Positions 33,740 to 44,600 of a stretch of DNA of 56,121 bases are shown here, one piece after another. Made by a program: the position numbers and the translations under genes. The stretch lies in contig JBOZIK010000001.1 in assembly GCA_051453625.1 (NCBI GenBank), positions 229,502,628-229,558,748 on the forward strand. The letters are read 5' to 3'. Position 1 is the first letter of the stretch, and each line of letters opens with the position of its first letter. The notes under the pieces were generated by a model. The model worked only from the letters and a program-made list of their open reading frames with translations. It searched no databases and was not told where the DNA came from. Origin of the DNA: Welwitschia mirabilis. Taxonomy: Eukaryota; Gnetophyta; Gnetopsida; Welwitschiales.

Positions 33740-34793
33740 ATGGTAAGAAGTAACTTGCCCGCTTCAAGGAAAGGAAAGGAACTTGCCTCTGAGGAAGAAT
33801 GGTTTCTCACTCGAAAGCATAGGAAATCCTGGTTTGGAAGCTTCTCTAAAAGGCCACTTACTGCAGAAAGGAAGATAGACTTTGAATGCTTCAGTCATGA
33901 AGTCAGAATTGTTTATAAGTTTGAAGAATGAGGGTGGTTATATGCATTAAAGCTTGATACTTGAGCTTCAACAAGAATGGTATGTTTATTCTACTGCAAT
34001 TCCATTTTTAAGCCTTCTGATTGGATTATTACAACCAAAGTTTATGGTAGAAGGGTAGATGTGGATTTAGAAGCGATTTCTTTATTTACTGGTTATCTAA
34101 ATGAAGGTTTCTTTAGAGATATCACTTCTGTTAGTTATCTTCAAGAGGCATTCTCTAAAGACACCTTAACTTTTAAACTCTGTGCACATATTTTGGATGG
34201 AGAGCTAGCATACCTATCAAAACTAAAACCATTTTACAAAGTTTTGTTTCAAATTTCGACACATAATTTGGTACCTAAACTCAGTCACAAAGATGAAGTA
34301 TCTCTTCCCTGTGCTTGTATATTGTTCTACCTTGGCATTGGAGTTAAAATTAATTTGTGGAAGTTTATCATGTTCTACATGAGTCAATTTATTAGTGCCA
34401 TTTGGAGGATTGATTACAACTATCTTAGAAAGCCATCAGTTTGTGATACAGAAAGATAAAGAGCTGGTTAAAGTGCCCAAGCCTTTTGGCCTTTACTCAT
34501 TAAAGAAAATGAAAATCTTTTCTGATATCATGGGTCCTGCTTCTCCTCCCAAAAAGAAACATCGTACTAAAGAAGGAACAAGCTTAGGACCAGTGAGCAA
34601 TGAAGACTTGACGAAGGCAATTGTAGAGGTAAAAGAGTTAGCACTAAGTGCTCAACACACTGCAAACAAAGTGCACAAGAAAGGTGACAGAATTGTCTTC
34701 GGTTTATCTACATATGGCCTAGAGATTCCACCTGGCTTAGAAGAAGAAGAACCACAACACATGGCTTCTAAGCATGATGACTCGTTTGACTAG
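33740..34793 (+). pseudogene. Element B extra ORF (aORF), Transposase_32-like
   Basis: The start MVRSNLPASRKGKELAS is preceded by a CT-rich run and AG-ACATC-ATGG. The body has EEWFL..HRKSWFGSFSKRPL and VYGRRVDVDLEAISLFTGY. It continues LKPFYKVLFQISTHN-VPKLSHKDEVS and INLWKFIMFYMSQF, and, after a frameshift near 34400, PFGGLITTILESHQF. It ends KVPKPFGLYSLKKMKIF, a Lys/Pro stretch, a helical SNEDLTKAIVEVKELAL segment and the tail FGLSTYGLEIPPG with acidic residues. Two stops near 33929-33963 and one frameshift break it. A complete copy would be about 350 residues. Confidence 0.8.
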
Positions 34794-34970
34794 TTCTCTA
34801 CCTTTGCTTCATCTCATGCTTTTGTTTTGTACTTCCTGGCTTACCATTCATATCTAGTTGTACCTTAAATCTGCTATCTTTTGTAAGTTCACTTTTATAA
34901 GTAATGAAATATCTTTTCCTTTTTATCTCTCAATCATTTTTTAATGATCTTTATATTATTTTTCAGTAAT

Positions 34971-35269
34971 GACAAAGGGGGAGAAGTAGTCTAAGAGCTT
35001 AAGTAGTGTCTCGTTTCTAATGTCAAATGTATTTGTGCTCAAAGTTGAATCATAGTTAAATCATATTGATGGTCTACTCAATTTTGAAATATTGAAATCT
35101 ATTTCCATCTGTTCAAAATCAACTTGCTCTAAAAATTCTGCAAGACAGTCTTTTGTTAAGTTGTATGCTGGTACCTATCAATCATAGGAGCACAAATTTA
35201 GGTGGAGTAACTAGCTATTCAATCTCTGAAATCGCGCAAAAAGGTCGTCATAATTGAAAAGGGGGAGAT
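34971..35269 (+). other. Element B 3' region with three purine tracts
   Basis: GACAAAGGGGGAGAAG (34971-34986), a weakened middle tract TTAGGTGGAGTAACTAG (near 35198) and GAAAAGGGGGAGA (35256-35268) next to the LTR. Same three positions as in elements A, D and F. Confidence 0.75.
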
Positions 35270-36350
35270 TATTAAAGATCCATGTTTCAATGATGATCAA
35301 TAGGTTTTGTAGCTAGTCCAGAGCAGCGAATCAGACCTAAATTTACTATCTAAGAAGAGCCCAAAATTGAGATATTCAGAGTTTGTGCTAACCGGGACGT
35401 CCAGATCTAAAACTGGGATGTTTGCCCTTGTATGTAGCCTAATTGCACAGGGACGTCCGGATCTGAAAGTAGGACGTTAGCCTCTGTGTGCGGTCAAATT
35501 ATACAGGGACATCTAGATCAGAAACCTAGATGTCCACCCTTGTGTGCAAGCAAAATATATAGGGACATCCAGTTCTTAAGCTGGGATGTCCGCCCCTATA
35601 CATGCCCTCAGTTTATGGGGATGTCCGAGTTTTCAAATGGGATGTCCGATATCTTATTCAGTTTTGATAAGGCCAAGTATCATAACAGGGACGTCCAAAT
35701 TTTCAAAAGGGGGCATCTGGGCAGGCAAACATTGGAGCGAAAACGTAGCCCTTCTAAACATTGAATTTCGCACTCCAAGACGCCAATGGACACAAAGCTT
35801 CACTGGCACACTAACCAATGCTGAGGGCTAACTATTTGAGATCACAACAACTATATTTTGGTTTGTTTCTGTATAAAAAGGAGATCGTCATTTGCAGAAT
35901 ATTGACTTACTTGTGCAATAACTCTGTATTATCTATTACTGGAAGTATCCTCCTCTAAACTATTGTTCCTAAATCTGAGCATTCTATCTTCTAAACCATT
36001 GTACTATCAAGTTGATGATCAGTGCATTCTAAGGCACTTTATTTCCATCAGACTCCTTGTGTATTATTGTGTTGTATGCTCGAGATTGAGCATTGTAGCT
36101 AAGTCCCTTGAGAGAAGGGCATTGTAAAAAATTGTCAACCCTATGGCAAGGGTCTTGTAAGCTTTGAAGTGCTAAGGGAACCACCAGGCTGGAAGTTGTT
36201 GCTGCACCTTGAGAGTGGAGTAGGCAAAGGGCTGAACCACTATAAAATCTCTGGTGTATTCTTATTACTCATATTATGCTTTCTTCCTGTTTTTCTATTT
36301 TATTATCCTTCATGTTAAAAGGTTGAGCTACATGCTATATGGTCCTAACA
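35270..36350 (+). repeat. Element B 3' LTR
   Basis: It matches the 5' LTR but starts TATTAAAGATC (TG changed to TA). It carries an extra stretch in the array region and has lost about 50 bp before its end. At 36321 a 13-bp piece GGTTGAGCTACAT identical to element C sequence sits inside the end. TATA box TATAAAAA at 35872-35879. Confidence 0.9.
35395..35718. repeat. Most regular palindrome array (element B 3' LTR)
   Basis: Sites start at 35395, 35416, 35451, 35472, 35507, 35528, 35563, 35584, 35619, 35640, 35689 and 35711. The spacings are 21, 35, 21, 35, 21, 35, 21, 35, 21, 49 and 22 bp. The first ten are a strict 56-bp composite repeat with two palindromes per unit. Confidence 0.95.
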
Positions 36351-38040
36351 AATACATGATCAAGAATTTTAGGATTAGTAAAACCTGGAGGTTGAGCTAC
36401 ATTCTTTATCGATGTAGCCACTTAAAAAGGTGCTTTTGACATCCATTTAAAAGAATTTTATGTTGTGATAACATGCCAAAGCTAATAACATACTAATAGC
36501 CCCAGCTCTAACAATGGGGACATAGGTTTCATCATGATCAATCACCTCTTGCTAACAATAACTTTGTGCTACCAATCCAGCTTTATTTTGAATAGTATTG
36601 TTTTGTTCATCCATTTTCTTTTTGTAAATTGATTTAGTTTAGAATGTAATGCTTACCTTCTAGATTTGGAACAAGCTCCCATACCTTATTTTTCTTGAAT
36701 TGGTTTTGTTCTTTTTACATAGCAAGCATACATGATTCACCATTTTCTTCTTCTTGAAAATCTTTGGGTTCTAACCGAGAAACAAGACAAAATAAAGTTC
36801 GTGAAATTTTCTTACCACTTCTTGTAGTGGCTGTGAAGTCAATGTTACTGATAACTTGATCTTTGGATGATATCTTCTAGTCCTCAAGGGAAGACAAGAG
36901 AATTTCGGAGAGCTGTTGTGCTTTGCGGAATCAAGGTAGGATTTCAACTCTTTGATTAACACTTCAAGATTTTATCCTTTTGTGCCACATGAAACTTCGT
37001 AAGACTTGGTAGTCATCCATCCTTACATGGGCAGATTCTTCAACGTTGTGGGAACTTTTATTGGGAACTCTATAAGCCTTACCTGTCATAGTAGCCAAAA
37101 AAAGTTCTATTATCAACTTTAGAGTCAAATTTGAATACGTCCAACTAAGGCCTGCCTAAGGTAGTATCCCTCTCGCTTTTGAAATTAACCTTGGTCAGTT
37201 CTAGTCTTAAACAAGATTCACATTTTTTGGCATGAGACATATTTATCTATGAAACGCCATGGATTAGTTTTTTGCTAGGTATAGTCTTGAGATCTCCAAA
37301 CTCATGTGTCCAAGCCTTCTATATTAAAGGTTGGTATCCTCTACTTGGGCTAAGTAGCAACCATTGTCAGTGTTATCATTAGTTCCCAATATGTCCATGC
37401 AGCTAGTTCTACCAATAACAAGAACAAGTAAATAAGTAGTGGCATTTCTGATTTTACATTTATCTATATTAAAGAAACTATATTTTATGATTTTTATCTA
37501 TCACAGGTTTGATAATACTTAATAAATTGTGGTTTAAACTATCAACTAAGTATACATCATTCATAGTAGGATGGTTCCCATATGCAGCAATAGTACATTT
37601 ACCAACATTTCTAACTTTACTATTGTCGCCAAAAGTGACTTGTCCATGATCATAATCAATTAAAAAGTTAAGTAGATTTATAGCACTTATCGTATGGCAA
37701 GAACAACCACCATCTGAGTGTCACGAAGGCAGCATGAGCAAAAAGTNNNNNNNNNNCCTGTCTTATCCACTTTGGTTTGCTGTTTTCCTTTCTCTGACTA
37801 GGTACTTGAAGCTGTTCTCTTGCTATAAACCTGTACTCACTATACACAAAATACAAAGATTTCTGGTATGGACATCCAAATTCCACATGGCCATACTGTT
37901 TATTCTTGACAGTAAATAACTTTATTGTAATCTTTAAAAATGAATTACTAGAAAAGCTAGCCTTGAGAAAATTTGTAAAGTTTATGTGATTAGAAGAGTT
38001 ATGAACACTAAACTGGATTTTCTAAGTTCTTGTGAAATTA
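36351..38040 (-). pseudogene. Element C pol remnant (PR and part of RT, integrase deleted)
   Basis: The minus strand shows a protease region (DHGQVTFGDNSKV near 37600-37650) and a GAG-pre-integrase-like RRLGHMSL near 37300. A jump follows to the integrase/RT linker (TTRSG-like near 36830, FQEEENGESCM near 36740). The RT N-terminal part (VWELVPNLEG; a QMDVKSA-like frame near 36430; AQPPGFTNPKILDHV near 36370) is last. The integrase core is missing. A 10-N gap is at 37747-37756. Confidence 0.75.
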
Positions 38041-39195
38041 ATACTAATGTGATATAATCTTTCATATGCAATGTTAATGTCATTATGAGAATCTTCATCT
38101 GGATCAGATTTAGTTGTGCATACCTCATCATCATCTTCTTCTATGGCTGTTAAACCAAAATCAAGATTTGTGCATACCTTTCCTGTTTCAGTGAATGAGA
38201 TCAAACCAAAAGTAAGAGTCTTATCATTATCACTTGGCTGTGATAATTTTTGTTCTTTTTATTCATCATTACCATAATCCTAAGTGTTGTCAAGCACTTT
38301 CTTCCATTTGCCTTTAAGTTTCTGCAGCAATATGTCCCTGCTCTTTGCATTTATAGCATTGAATATGATTAGAAGAAGAAGACTTACATTTTGATGAGTC
38401 AAGACCTTTCCCCCCACAAGTTTGGTTGGAAGTTTTATTGTCCTTGTTCAGAAATCTTCTAAAATTTCTTGCAACAAATGCTGAGACACCATCTTCTAGA
38501 TCTTCACTTGAATCTCCTTCTCCTTCATCTTCTTGAGCCACTTTAAGAGCAATGCTTTTCTTTTTTGGGAGTCTCTTCAATTTCAAGAGATGCTTCATAG
38601 GCTAGCAAGGAACCTTTGAGTTCTTCTATTTTGATCTTATCTATATCTTCGCTTTCCTTGGTGACAGGAATTTTAGGTTTGAAATTCTTGGTGGTGCTGT
38701 GAAGTATTCTTTGAACTAACTTTATTCTTAGGCACACTCTCACTTAGACCGCACATGCCATGCACTATGTCATTGATTTTTGTGCTTTACTCAGCTAATT
38801 ATTCATGCTCTCCCCTTTTTCACATTTTTGAACTTGGTTGTGAGCATTTGCAACATAGTGTTTTTCACCACACTAGTGCCTTTATCTGCAACTTCAAGTG
38901 TGTCCTGGATTGCTTTTGCAATTGAGCATTTAACAACTCTGTTGTATCCTTTGGGAGACAAGGCACAAAGTAGAGCGTTCATAGCCTTGGCATTGAGAGT
39001 AATTTTCTTCTTGTCATCAGCATCCCATTTGTCTTTTGGTTTTGGTATGATAACTCCAGCCGTATTAGCATGAGTTGGTAAAGTGTATCCCTTGAGAAAC
39101 ATGGCCATCTTTAATTTCCAGTAGATATTGTTTGATCCTGTAAACAAAGGGAGCCTTGCAGTAGAGTGTCCTTCTTGAATGCTTGTAGAAACCAT
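38041..39195 (-). pseudogene. Element C gag
   Basis: The first part is well kept: MVSTSIQEGHSTARLPLFTG, SNNIYWKLKMAMFLKGY, AKAMNALLCALSPKGYNRVV. Later pieces hold KGSLLAYEA and a Ser/Asp/Glu-rich linker. The zinc knuckle CYKCKEQGHIAAET (38318-38360) has lost its last cysteine. The spacer near 38050-38200 is acidic, as in elements A and B. Confidence 0.85.
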
Positions 39196-39247
39196 GCTAG
39201 TGTGAAGCTCCTAAATCCCAAGAAAATGGAAAAATCTAGAGCAACTG

Positions 39248-39260
39248 GGCTTTGATACCA
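39248..39260 (-). other. Primer binding site of element C
   Basis: The minus strand reads TGGTATCAAAGCC, one base from the initiator-Met type. Confidence 0.85.
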
Positions 39261-39261
39261 A

Positions 39262-40159
39262 TCTTAATCACCCTAGGGTGGTTGCAGAATTTTTTAGAAA
39301 AGTCTGTAGTTGAGCTAGAAAATAAACTAAAGTAATCAAGCAAAGCACAAGAAAGCGCACACACAAAGTTTATAGTGGTTCGGCAGAAGCCTATTCCACT
39401 CTCAGTGGACAGCAACAAGATTGCAACTTTATGGTTCCCTTCTAAAATCTGTCTTTACAAGAAGTACAGGCAACCCTTTTAACTCTAGGGCTCTTTATGC
39501 TACAAGCAGCTTCCATTCATAACCCAGTGAGTTCACAAGAGAGAAATATATAGCTGATTCTGATACAAGGTGTGTCTGTTTTGCACTAGGTAAGCTCTAA
39601 GTACAAAGCAAAAGAATGATTACACAGTTTTGCACATGGATGATAAGAATAGATTAGAGATAAAAGCAAGAGTGTAACAACAATAGAACTAATGAAATCT
39701 TAGCCTTTTTAAGCATGCACTTCCCAAATAGCTATTATAGCACTCATGATACCCTTCAGTTATTTAGCTAAAATTGCTCCTGAGAAATCCTTAATTGATT
39801 TCCAATCAATTTGACCAGTGACAAATTCATTTTGACATGATTTGGTGCGAGATAACTAACCTTCCTTTCGATTTGAATACCCATTTAAGGGTTTGGATGC
39901 CCCACTTGAAAAGGTTGGAATTCTCACTACCCATTGGGGTCTTGTGTGCCACTATGACATCTAGGATATCCCACTTGAAGAGGCCAGAGTTCCCAACTTT
40001 AGAGTCTCACACGAACATAGCTAGTAGTCACCGGGACGTTCCACACAAGGACCTGGGACATCCTAGCATGAAACAATGGACATCATTTGGACACCAGAAC
40101 TTGATGTCAAAACATGGAATTTAGTCAGGTCATCATTGAAACAACTGATTTCGCCAACA
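39262..40159 (-). repeat. Element C 5' LTR
   Basis: About 898 bp with the start TGTTGGCGAAATC (minus strand) at 40159 and the inner end …CACCCTAGGGTGATTAAGA next to the PBS. Degenerate palindrome sites (GGATGCCC, GACATCT, GGATATCC, GGACGTTC, GGACATCC) lie at 39895-40060. Confidence 0.8.
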
Positions 40160-41663
40160 ATCCTTGTAGTTGATTTCTTACTCTTTCAGTGTTTTGCTGA
40201 CTTTTAGAAATCTTGTAGTTAGAATTTATTGTTTGGCAGCCAATCTTTGATTTTTCATGTTTGTGGGTCCTGATTTTATCATTTCTACAAGTTTGACAAG
40301 GAGCTTGCTGTCCATAGATACCTTTGCCGAGGAATATATAACTTTTTTCTTGAATTATTTATTCTTTGCCCGTGCCTCCCCTATTGCTTCTGTCACATGA
40401 CAAATATCCATGGCTCCTAGTTGTTCAATGAACTTCTTGTTCTCATGTTCAAACTTTTTCATGTTGCGCTTATAGCTCTGACAGTTTCATCTTCGTATTT
40501 CTTGTCCTATGCCATGTTAAGCATGACTTCTGGATCAAACCATATTTCTAATTTTATAGAACAGTTATTATTATGTGTAGGATTATCACTGGTCTCTGCC
40601 ACCTGCGATTTGACAATCACAATAATTGCCTTCTTAACAATCACAATAATTGCATTTGTTGGCTTCCATTGATAGGTTTTAATTAGATTGTTTAAACGTT
40701 TTTTGTTTCTGTAATATATGAACAATTAGTTCTATCATGCAATGATTAGAGAGTGGGGAATAAAGAATATAAACATAGCCACAAAGTCATGTATAGAAGA
40801 TATAAATTTGCACAAAGAAGAGCATTCCAAAGCCTTTTCTGAATAGGATTGAAGAAATCCTGGTTGGTCTTATCCACAGACTTGTATATTTCTTCAGCTT
40901 TTGTTTTCCCAACCCTTTTGTACCTCCATCAACACACTGCTCACAGTTACAAACGGATTTTTTTTATTTTTTAACAGAATCAGTGAGGTGTTCTTTTGTT
41001 ATGCTTTTTGTAACAAATCCCATGTTGCACGAGGGGATAACTAACTTACCAAGGATATGTGGACAATGTATGAGAAAAATGCTTCTTGATTGCAATGGGT
41101 TGTGATCTTCCCAATTTGTGAAATGATTTCTCAATATAAATTTGTCCCTCTTTTGTTGCATATTCCGCAAAATCAGATGCATGTTACAGCTAATGTCATA
41201 GTTGAAAATTGATCCTATTGTGAAAACTTTGGTGAAAACAACAAACCTTGAAATAGAGCAGCAGTATACAAAAGGCACAAATCAAAGTGGTTCTGGCTCT
41301 TTTACCTTACATCCACACTTTATTCATACAATTATCGTTTACAATCATGAGATCTAGGAATTCTTAGGTATCCACACTGAAATAATGCAGAATAGTGTCA
41401 CTGCAACTAAAAACAGCGCTGTGTCAGCATGCATTGTATTTCAGGAAGACATGAACGGTTCATTTGAAGGTGATGATATTGTGGTTTGGCAAGAAAGATA
41501 CTCATTTAGGGATTCAGACATCTATATATTAGAGTTCTATTCACCAGGTACCAGGGAGGAGGCAGGTCATGTAGTGTGTCTATTAAGCCATGTGAAGCAC
41601 AAAATCTGCTTTAGCATATTTATTCTTCCAGATGACAGATTGTTGATTTTCTGTGTTTTCCAG
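40160..41663. other. Region upstream of the DUF1640 exons, probably intron
   Basis: No exon of the family is visible here. A short duplication AACAATCACAATAATTGC occurs at about 40612-40650. The stretch ends in TTTCTGTGTTTTCCAG, a good 3' splice site, so at least its right end is intron. Confidence 0.55.
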
Positions 41664-42056
41664 ACGCACGCGGGAAGAATTATCTAAACAGAAAGAAGAA
41701 ACCACAAATCTAACAAATAAGCTTGATAGGGTAAGTTTTTGCAAAGCTTAAATTGAACTTTCTGCTTTTCCTGGAAGACAGTTTTACTGGATACTTTTAA
41801 GTGATTGTCATGCTTTTCAATTTTCTACAGGAGATCCATGCACTAAAGACTCAACTGGAAGCTGCAAAGTATGAGGTTATTAAGTATTGCATAGGTTAGT
41901 GCAAAAATCCCAGTTTGGTTGTTAGTCAGAACTATGTAGAGTTTGTTTACTAAAACCAACCTTTTTTAAAACACAAATAACTGGGAGTCTCTCAATGCAG
42001 GTACAGTTGTTTCAGTCACAGCTGTGGGCCTTGGGCTCTTGCGTATACTGAAGTGA
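41664..42056 (+). CDS. 3' end (last three exons) of a DUF1640/CCDC90-type mitochondrial protein gene
   Basis: Three exons with GT/AG borders join in frame: 41664-41730, 41831-41894 and 42001-42056, the last ending in TGA. They encode about 60 residues: RTREELSKQKEETTNL, NKLDREIHALKTQLEAAKYE, then VIKYCIGTVVSVTAVGLGLL and a short RILK end. This matches the C-terminus of the plant DUF1640 family (FMP32/CCDC90-like, related to the animal mitochondrial calcium uniporter regulator MCUR1): a coiled coil followed by one membrane helix. Family members sit in the inner mitochondrial membrane. The first exon starts in phase 2 (the base A completes a codon). Upstream exons were not found, so the preceding intron exceeds 1.5 kb. 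No lesion is visible in these exons, so the gene may be functional. Confidence 0.88.
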
Positions 42057-44080
42057 AACCTTTGGGTGAGGCAAGGATGGTGTAATCCATAAAGGTACTG
42101 AGGCAGAGATTTTTCTTGTCTAGTTTTTGGGGGTTTTCCATTTGCAATTGTTCTTTTTGTGCGTAAATGTTATTTGTATTCTCTATGACAAGGATTCACG
42201 CTAGATGTCCAAAAACAAGAGCTCTAGCATTTTGAGAGTTGTGTTGTATCTAACAGGTCTGTGGAATTAGTTTGCATTGTATTTCTGAAACTAGTAGTTT
42301 GGTTCTCGAAATTTTCAGAATCCTTCTGCGAGAATGGAACCATTTCCCAAATTGAACCTTGATTAAAAGGATGGAAAGCCTTCTTGCTCAATGGAGTTGT
42401 TGCCATAATAAGTTTTGGAGGTGGTCTATATTGAATGACATTTAGTTATGTAACAATGGTACTGGGTTCACCATCGAATATTCGTCAACTTCCAAGGAGT
42501 TTAGACTAAATGCTAATTGATGTTATTTTCATGGAAACACAATGCCATAATTTTTTGAAATAGTACTAGATTCCATTGGAAGCATGCAAGCACTCATGGG
42601 TCATAGAGATCCAGGATGAATTAAATATGACGCTCGAGGTATTAGAGTTGCATATATTTTTTTGAAATTTTTGCAAGATGCAACATGAAAGTTGGTCCTA
42701 AGAAATAGGTTTCCACTTGTTATTTATTGAAGTTGAAAGCCATATGTAGACCAGCACACCTTTCTGCATACCTATTGCATCTTATGTAAATGTTAGTTGA
42801 TAAAGTGCATCTTGCAATGATATCACTTATATGTAATAGTCTTGTTGAGAAAGATTATAATGTCAGTGCACAAAGTTATCTGCAAAGAGAGACTTTATCA
42901 CTAGAGTTGGCTTTTAATGTCGATACATCTAGTTCTGACAGTTTCAAACCTTTAATGGAGTCTCAACTTTAGTTGAAGAAAGACTTAAGCTAGCAGCTAT
43001 TTTTAATTATGTGCCATCACAGCTATAAACACTTATTTCTAGTGAGGAAGCAATCATTATATTGACGTTTTAGTGTGTTTGTAAAGAGTTACAAGAATAT
43101 GTCTACATACAAGGACAGTGCACAAGTCAGTGAATAGTATGTTAGCATAGTCTTGTCAACTTGTTTTTCTGTGCCTCTTATCTTCAAGTCCTAATGTCTG
43201 CATGAACAAATGTGAAATTTTTTTAAGTGAACGAACAATTGAAGATAGTTCTATATTTGCTTTAGGTAACTATAGACATGTCTTATGTAACTTTGTTTTC
43301 CACATAAGATGTTTGAGTAATATCTTGGAGGGTTATTTTGTATAGTATGTTCTAACATCACTTTGGGAAAAGTAAAACAACTATGTTTTGCTCACGGCGC
43401 TTGGTAAACCCCTCAGTCAAGATTATTTCAAGTTCTCTTGTGGAAATTATGAAAATGGTTTCATAGTAAGGGTTATTTTAAGTTGTGGCTTCTTAGGTTT
43501 TATCAAGTCTCCTGCTTAAACTTCCATGTTATTCATTTATTATCATTTCTTATAGACATTTAGCTATTTTTTTGGTAGGGAAGTTAAAGCCAAATCTCTC
43601 ATTAAGGTCTGTTGGAGCGCACTTGTAGTTCATGTAGTTGGGCATCTTATCTGTTCTATTTCTATATCAGTGCTGAATCTGATTTCAGCTTCTTTCCTAT
43701 GTGGTTTCTATGTTTGATTAGTGATGTTGTTGCACAGTGATTTGATCCATCTTGTACACTTCTTTGAATTTTTCTTTTATTTTTGAAATCTTGACTTGTA
43801 AACATTAACCTTAAATGTTAGAACTAATGTATTATCAAGTTCATTATTGGGAAGCTTATGTGTTTTATCATTTTGTTATCCCTCCAACTGTTTCATCATT
43901 TTGCTAATTATGTCATTTTAGAGACTTGTAATCATGACATTTGCAAATGATCTTGTTAGCCCAAAGATAATGAGATACAAAATGTGATAGTACAATAATA
44001 AAAAACGTTATAATGTGACATTGTACCAGGGATTTCCTGACTTGTATTTTTGTTTTGTAGTTTAAGCACTAAACTATTAT
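42057..44080. other. 3' flank of the DUF1640 gene, no other gene seen
   Basis: The first 150-200 bp probably include the 3' UTR. No clear poly(A) signal was chosen. Beyond that the DNA is AT-rich with scattered stops and no family motif. Confidence 0.5.
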
Positions 44081-44084
44081 AATT

Positions 44085-44600
44085 TATCATGTATCTATTT
44101 CTTAAATATTGAAATTTGAAATTAAATTGTTATTGTTTTTCATGATTAAAATATGTTTTTAAATGCTCAATTTGTGAGTAAATTGTGCTCTGAATGGTGT
44201 TTCTGAGGTACTTGTGTTAACTTAAACAATGTTGAAGGCTTCGTGTATGTACTAGAAAGTATGGGAATGCCCAACTATTGAAGTGTATAAACCTAGAACA
44301 TTGGGAGTGCCTAAGTTAGACTTATTTTGGGGCCTATCATCCATCTCTCTTAGATATTGAAACCCAATTGTTATTATTCTTCACTACTATTAAAATATGT
44401 CTAGAATCTTGATCGATTTGTAACGCAATGGTGCTCAAAATAGTGCTTCTTAGGCTTCATCAAATCCTATCAAAGGTCCCAATGATATATGGGAAAGAAC
44501 AAAGGAGCCTCATTGTTGAAGTATACAACCCCAAGCCATTGGGTAGTGCACTAGTTAGAATAATTTTGGTGTCCCCTTGGCTAGTACGAGGTTTCCACTA
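44085..44600 (+). repeat. Diverged two-unit tandem repeat of about 257 bp
   Basis: The unit at about 44085-44340 (ATCATGTATCTATTTCTTAA...) is followed by a related unit at about 44337-44600 (ATCATCCATCTCTCTTAGA...). They share ATTAAAATATGT, TGTGCTC/GGTGCTC, ATTGAAGTGTATAAACC/GTTGAAGTATACAACCC and a TTGG(G)AGTGC/TTGGGTAGTGC end. A related short block recurs near 44640-44860 (ACTATTACGTAGTACCA and ACTATTATTTAGTACCA). Confidence 0.6.

Larger units (their letters stand above)
27724..36350 (+). mobile_element. Element B: Sirevirus-like Ty1/copia retrotransposon with both LTRs, decayed
   Basis: 8.6 kb with the order LTR, PBS, gag, PR-IN-RT-RH, internal palindrome array, aORF, purine tracts, LTR. 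It is a different LTR subfamily from element A (TGTTAAAGGTC start, GGTCCTAACA end) and the same as element D. The left flank GAAAT and right flank AATAC do not match. No target-site duplication survives, which fits a rearranged right junction. Coding regions have stops, frameshifts and a small tandem duplication. Confidence 0.93.
36351..40159 (-). mobile_element. Element C: truncated Sirevirus-like copia element (minus strand)
   Basis: On the minus strand: 5' LTR, PBS, gag, protease, a deleted integrase, and the first part of RT. It is cut at RT (…PPGFTNPKILDHV) by the right end of element B. The rest of RT, RNase H, aORF and the 3' LTR are absent. Neither flank of element B continues it, so simple insertion of B into C does not explain the structure. 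Confidence 0.85.

Noticed and set aside
35395-35718. CRISPR-like regularly spaced repeats
   Set aside because: The repeats are 8-bp palindromes with similar spacers inside a plant LTR. There are no unique spacers and no cas genes.
41385-41687. 100-codon open frame as first coding exon of the DUF1640 gene
   Set aside because: Its frame differs from that of the exon starting at 41664 and it reads through a good acceptor site, so it is intron.
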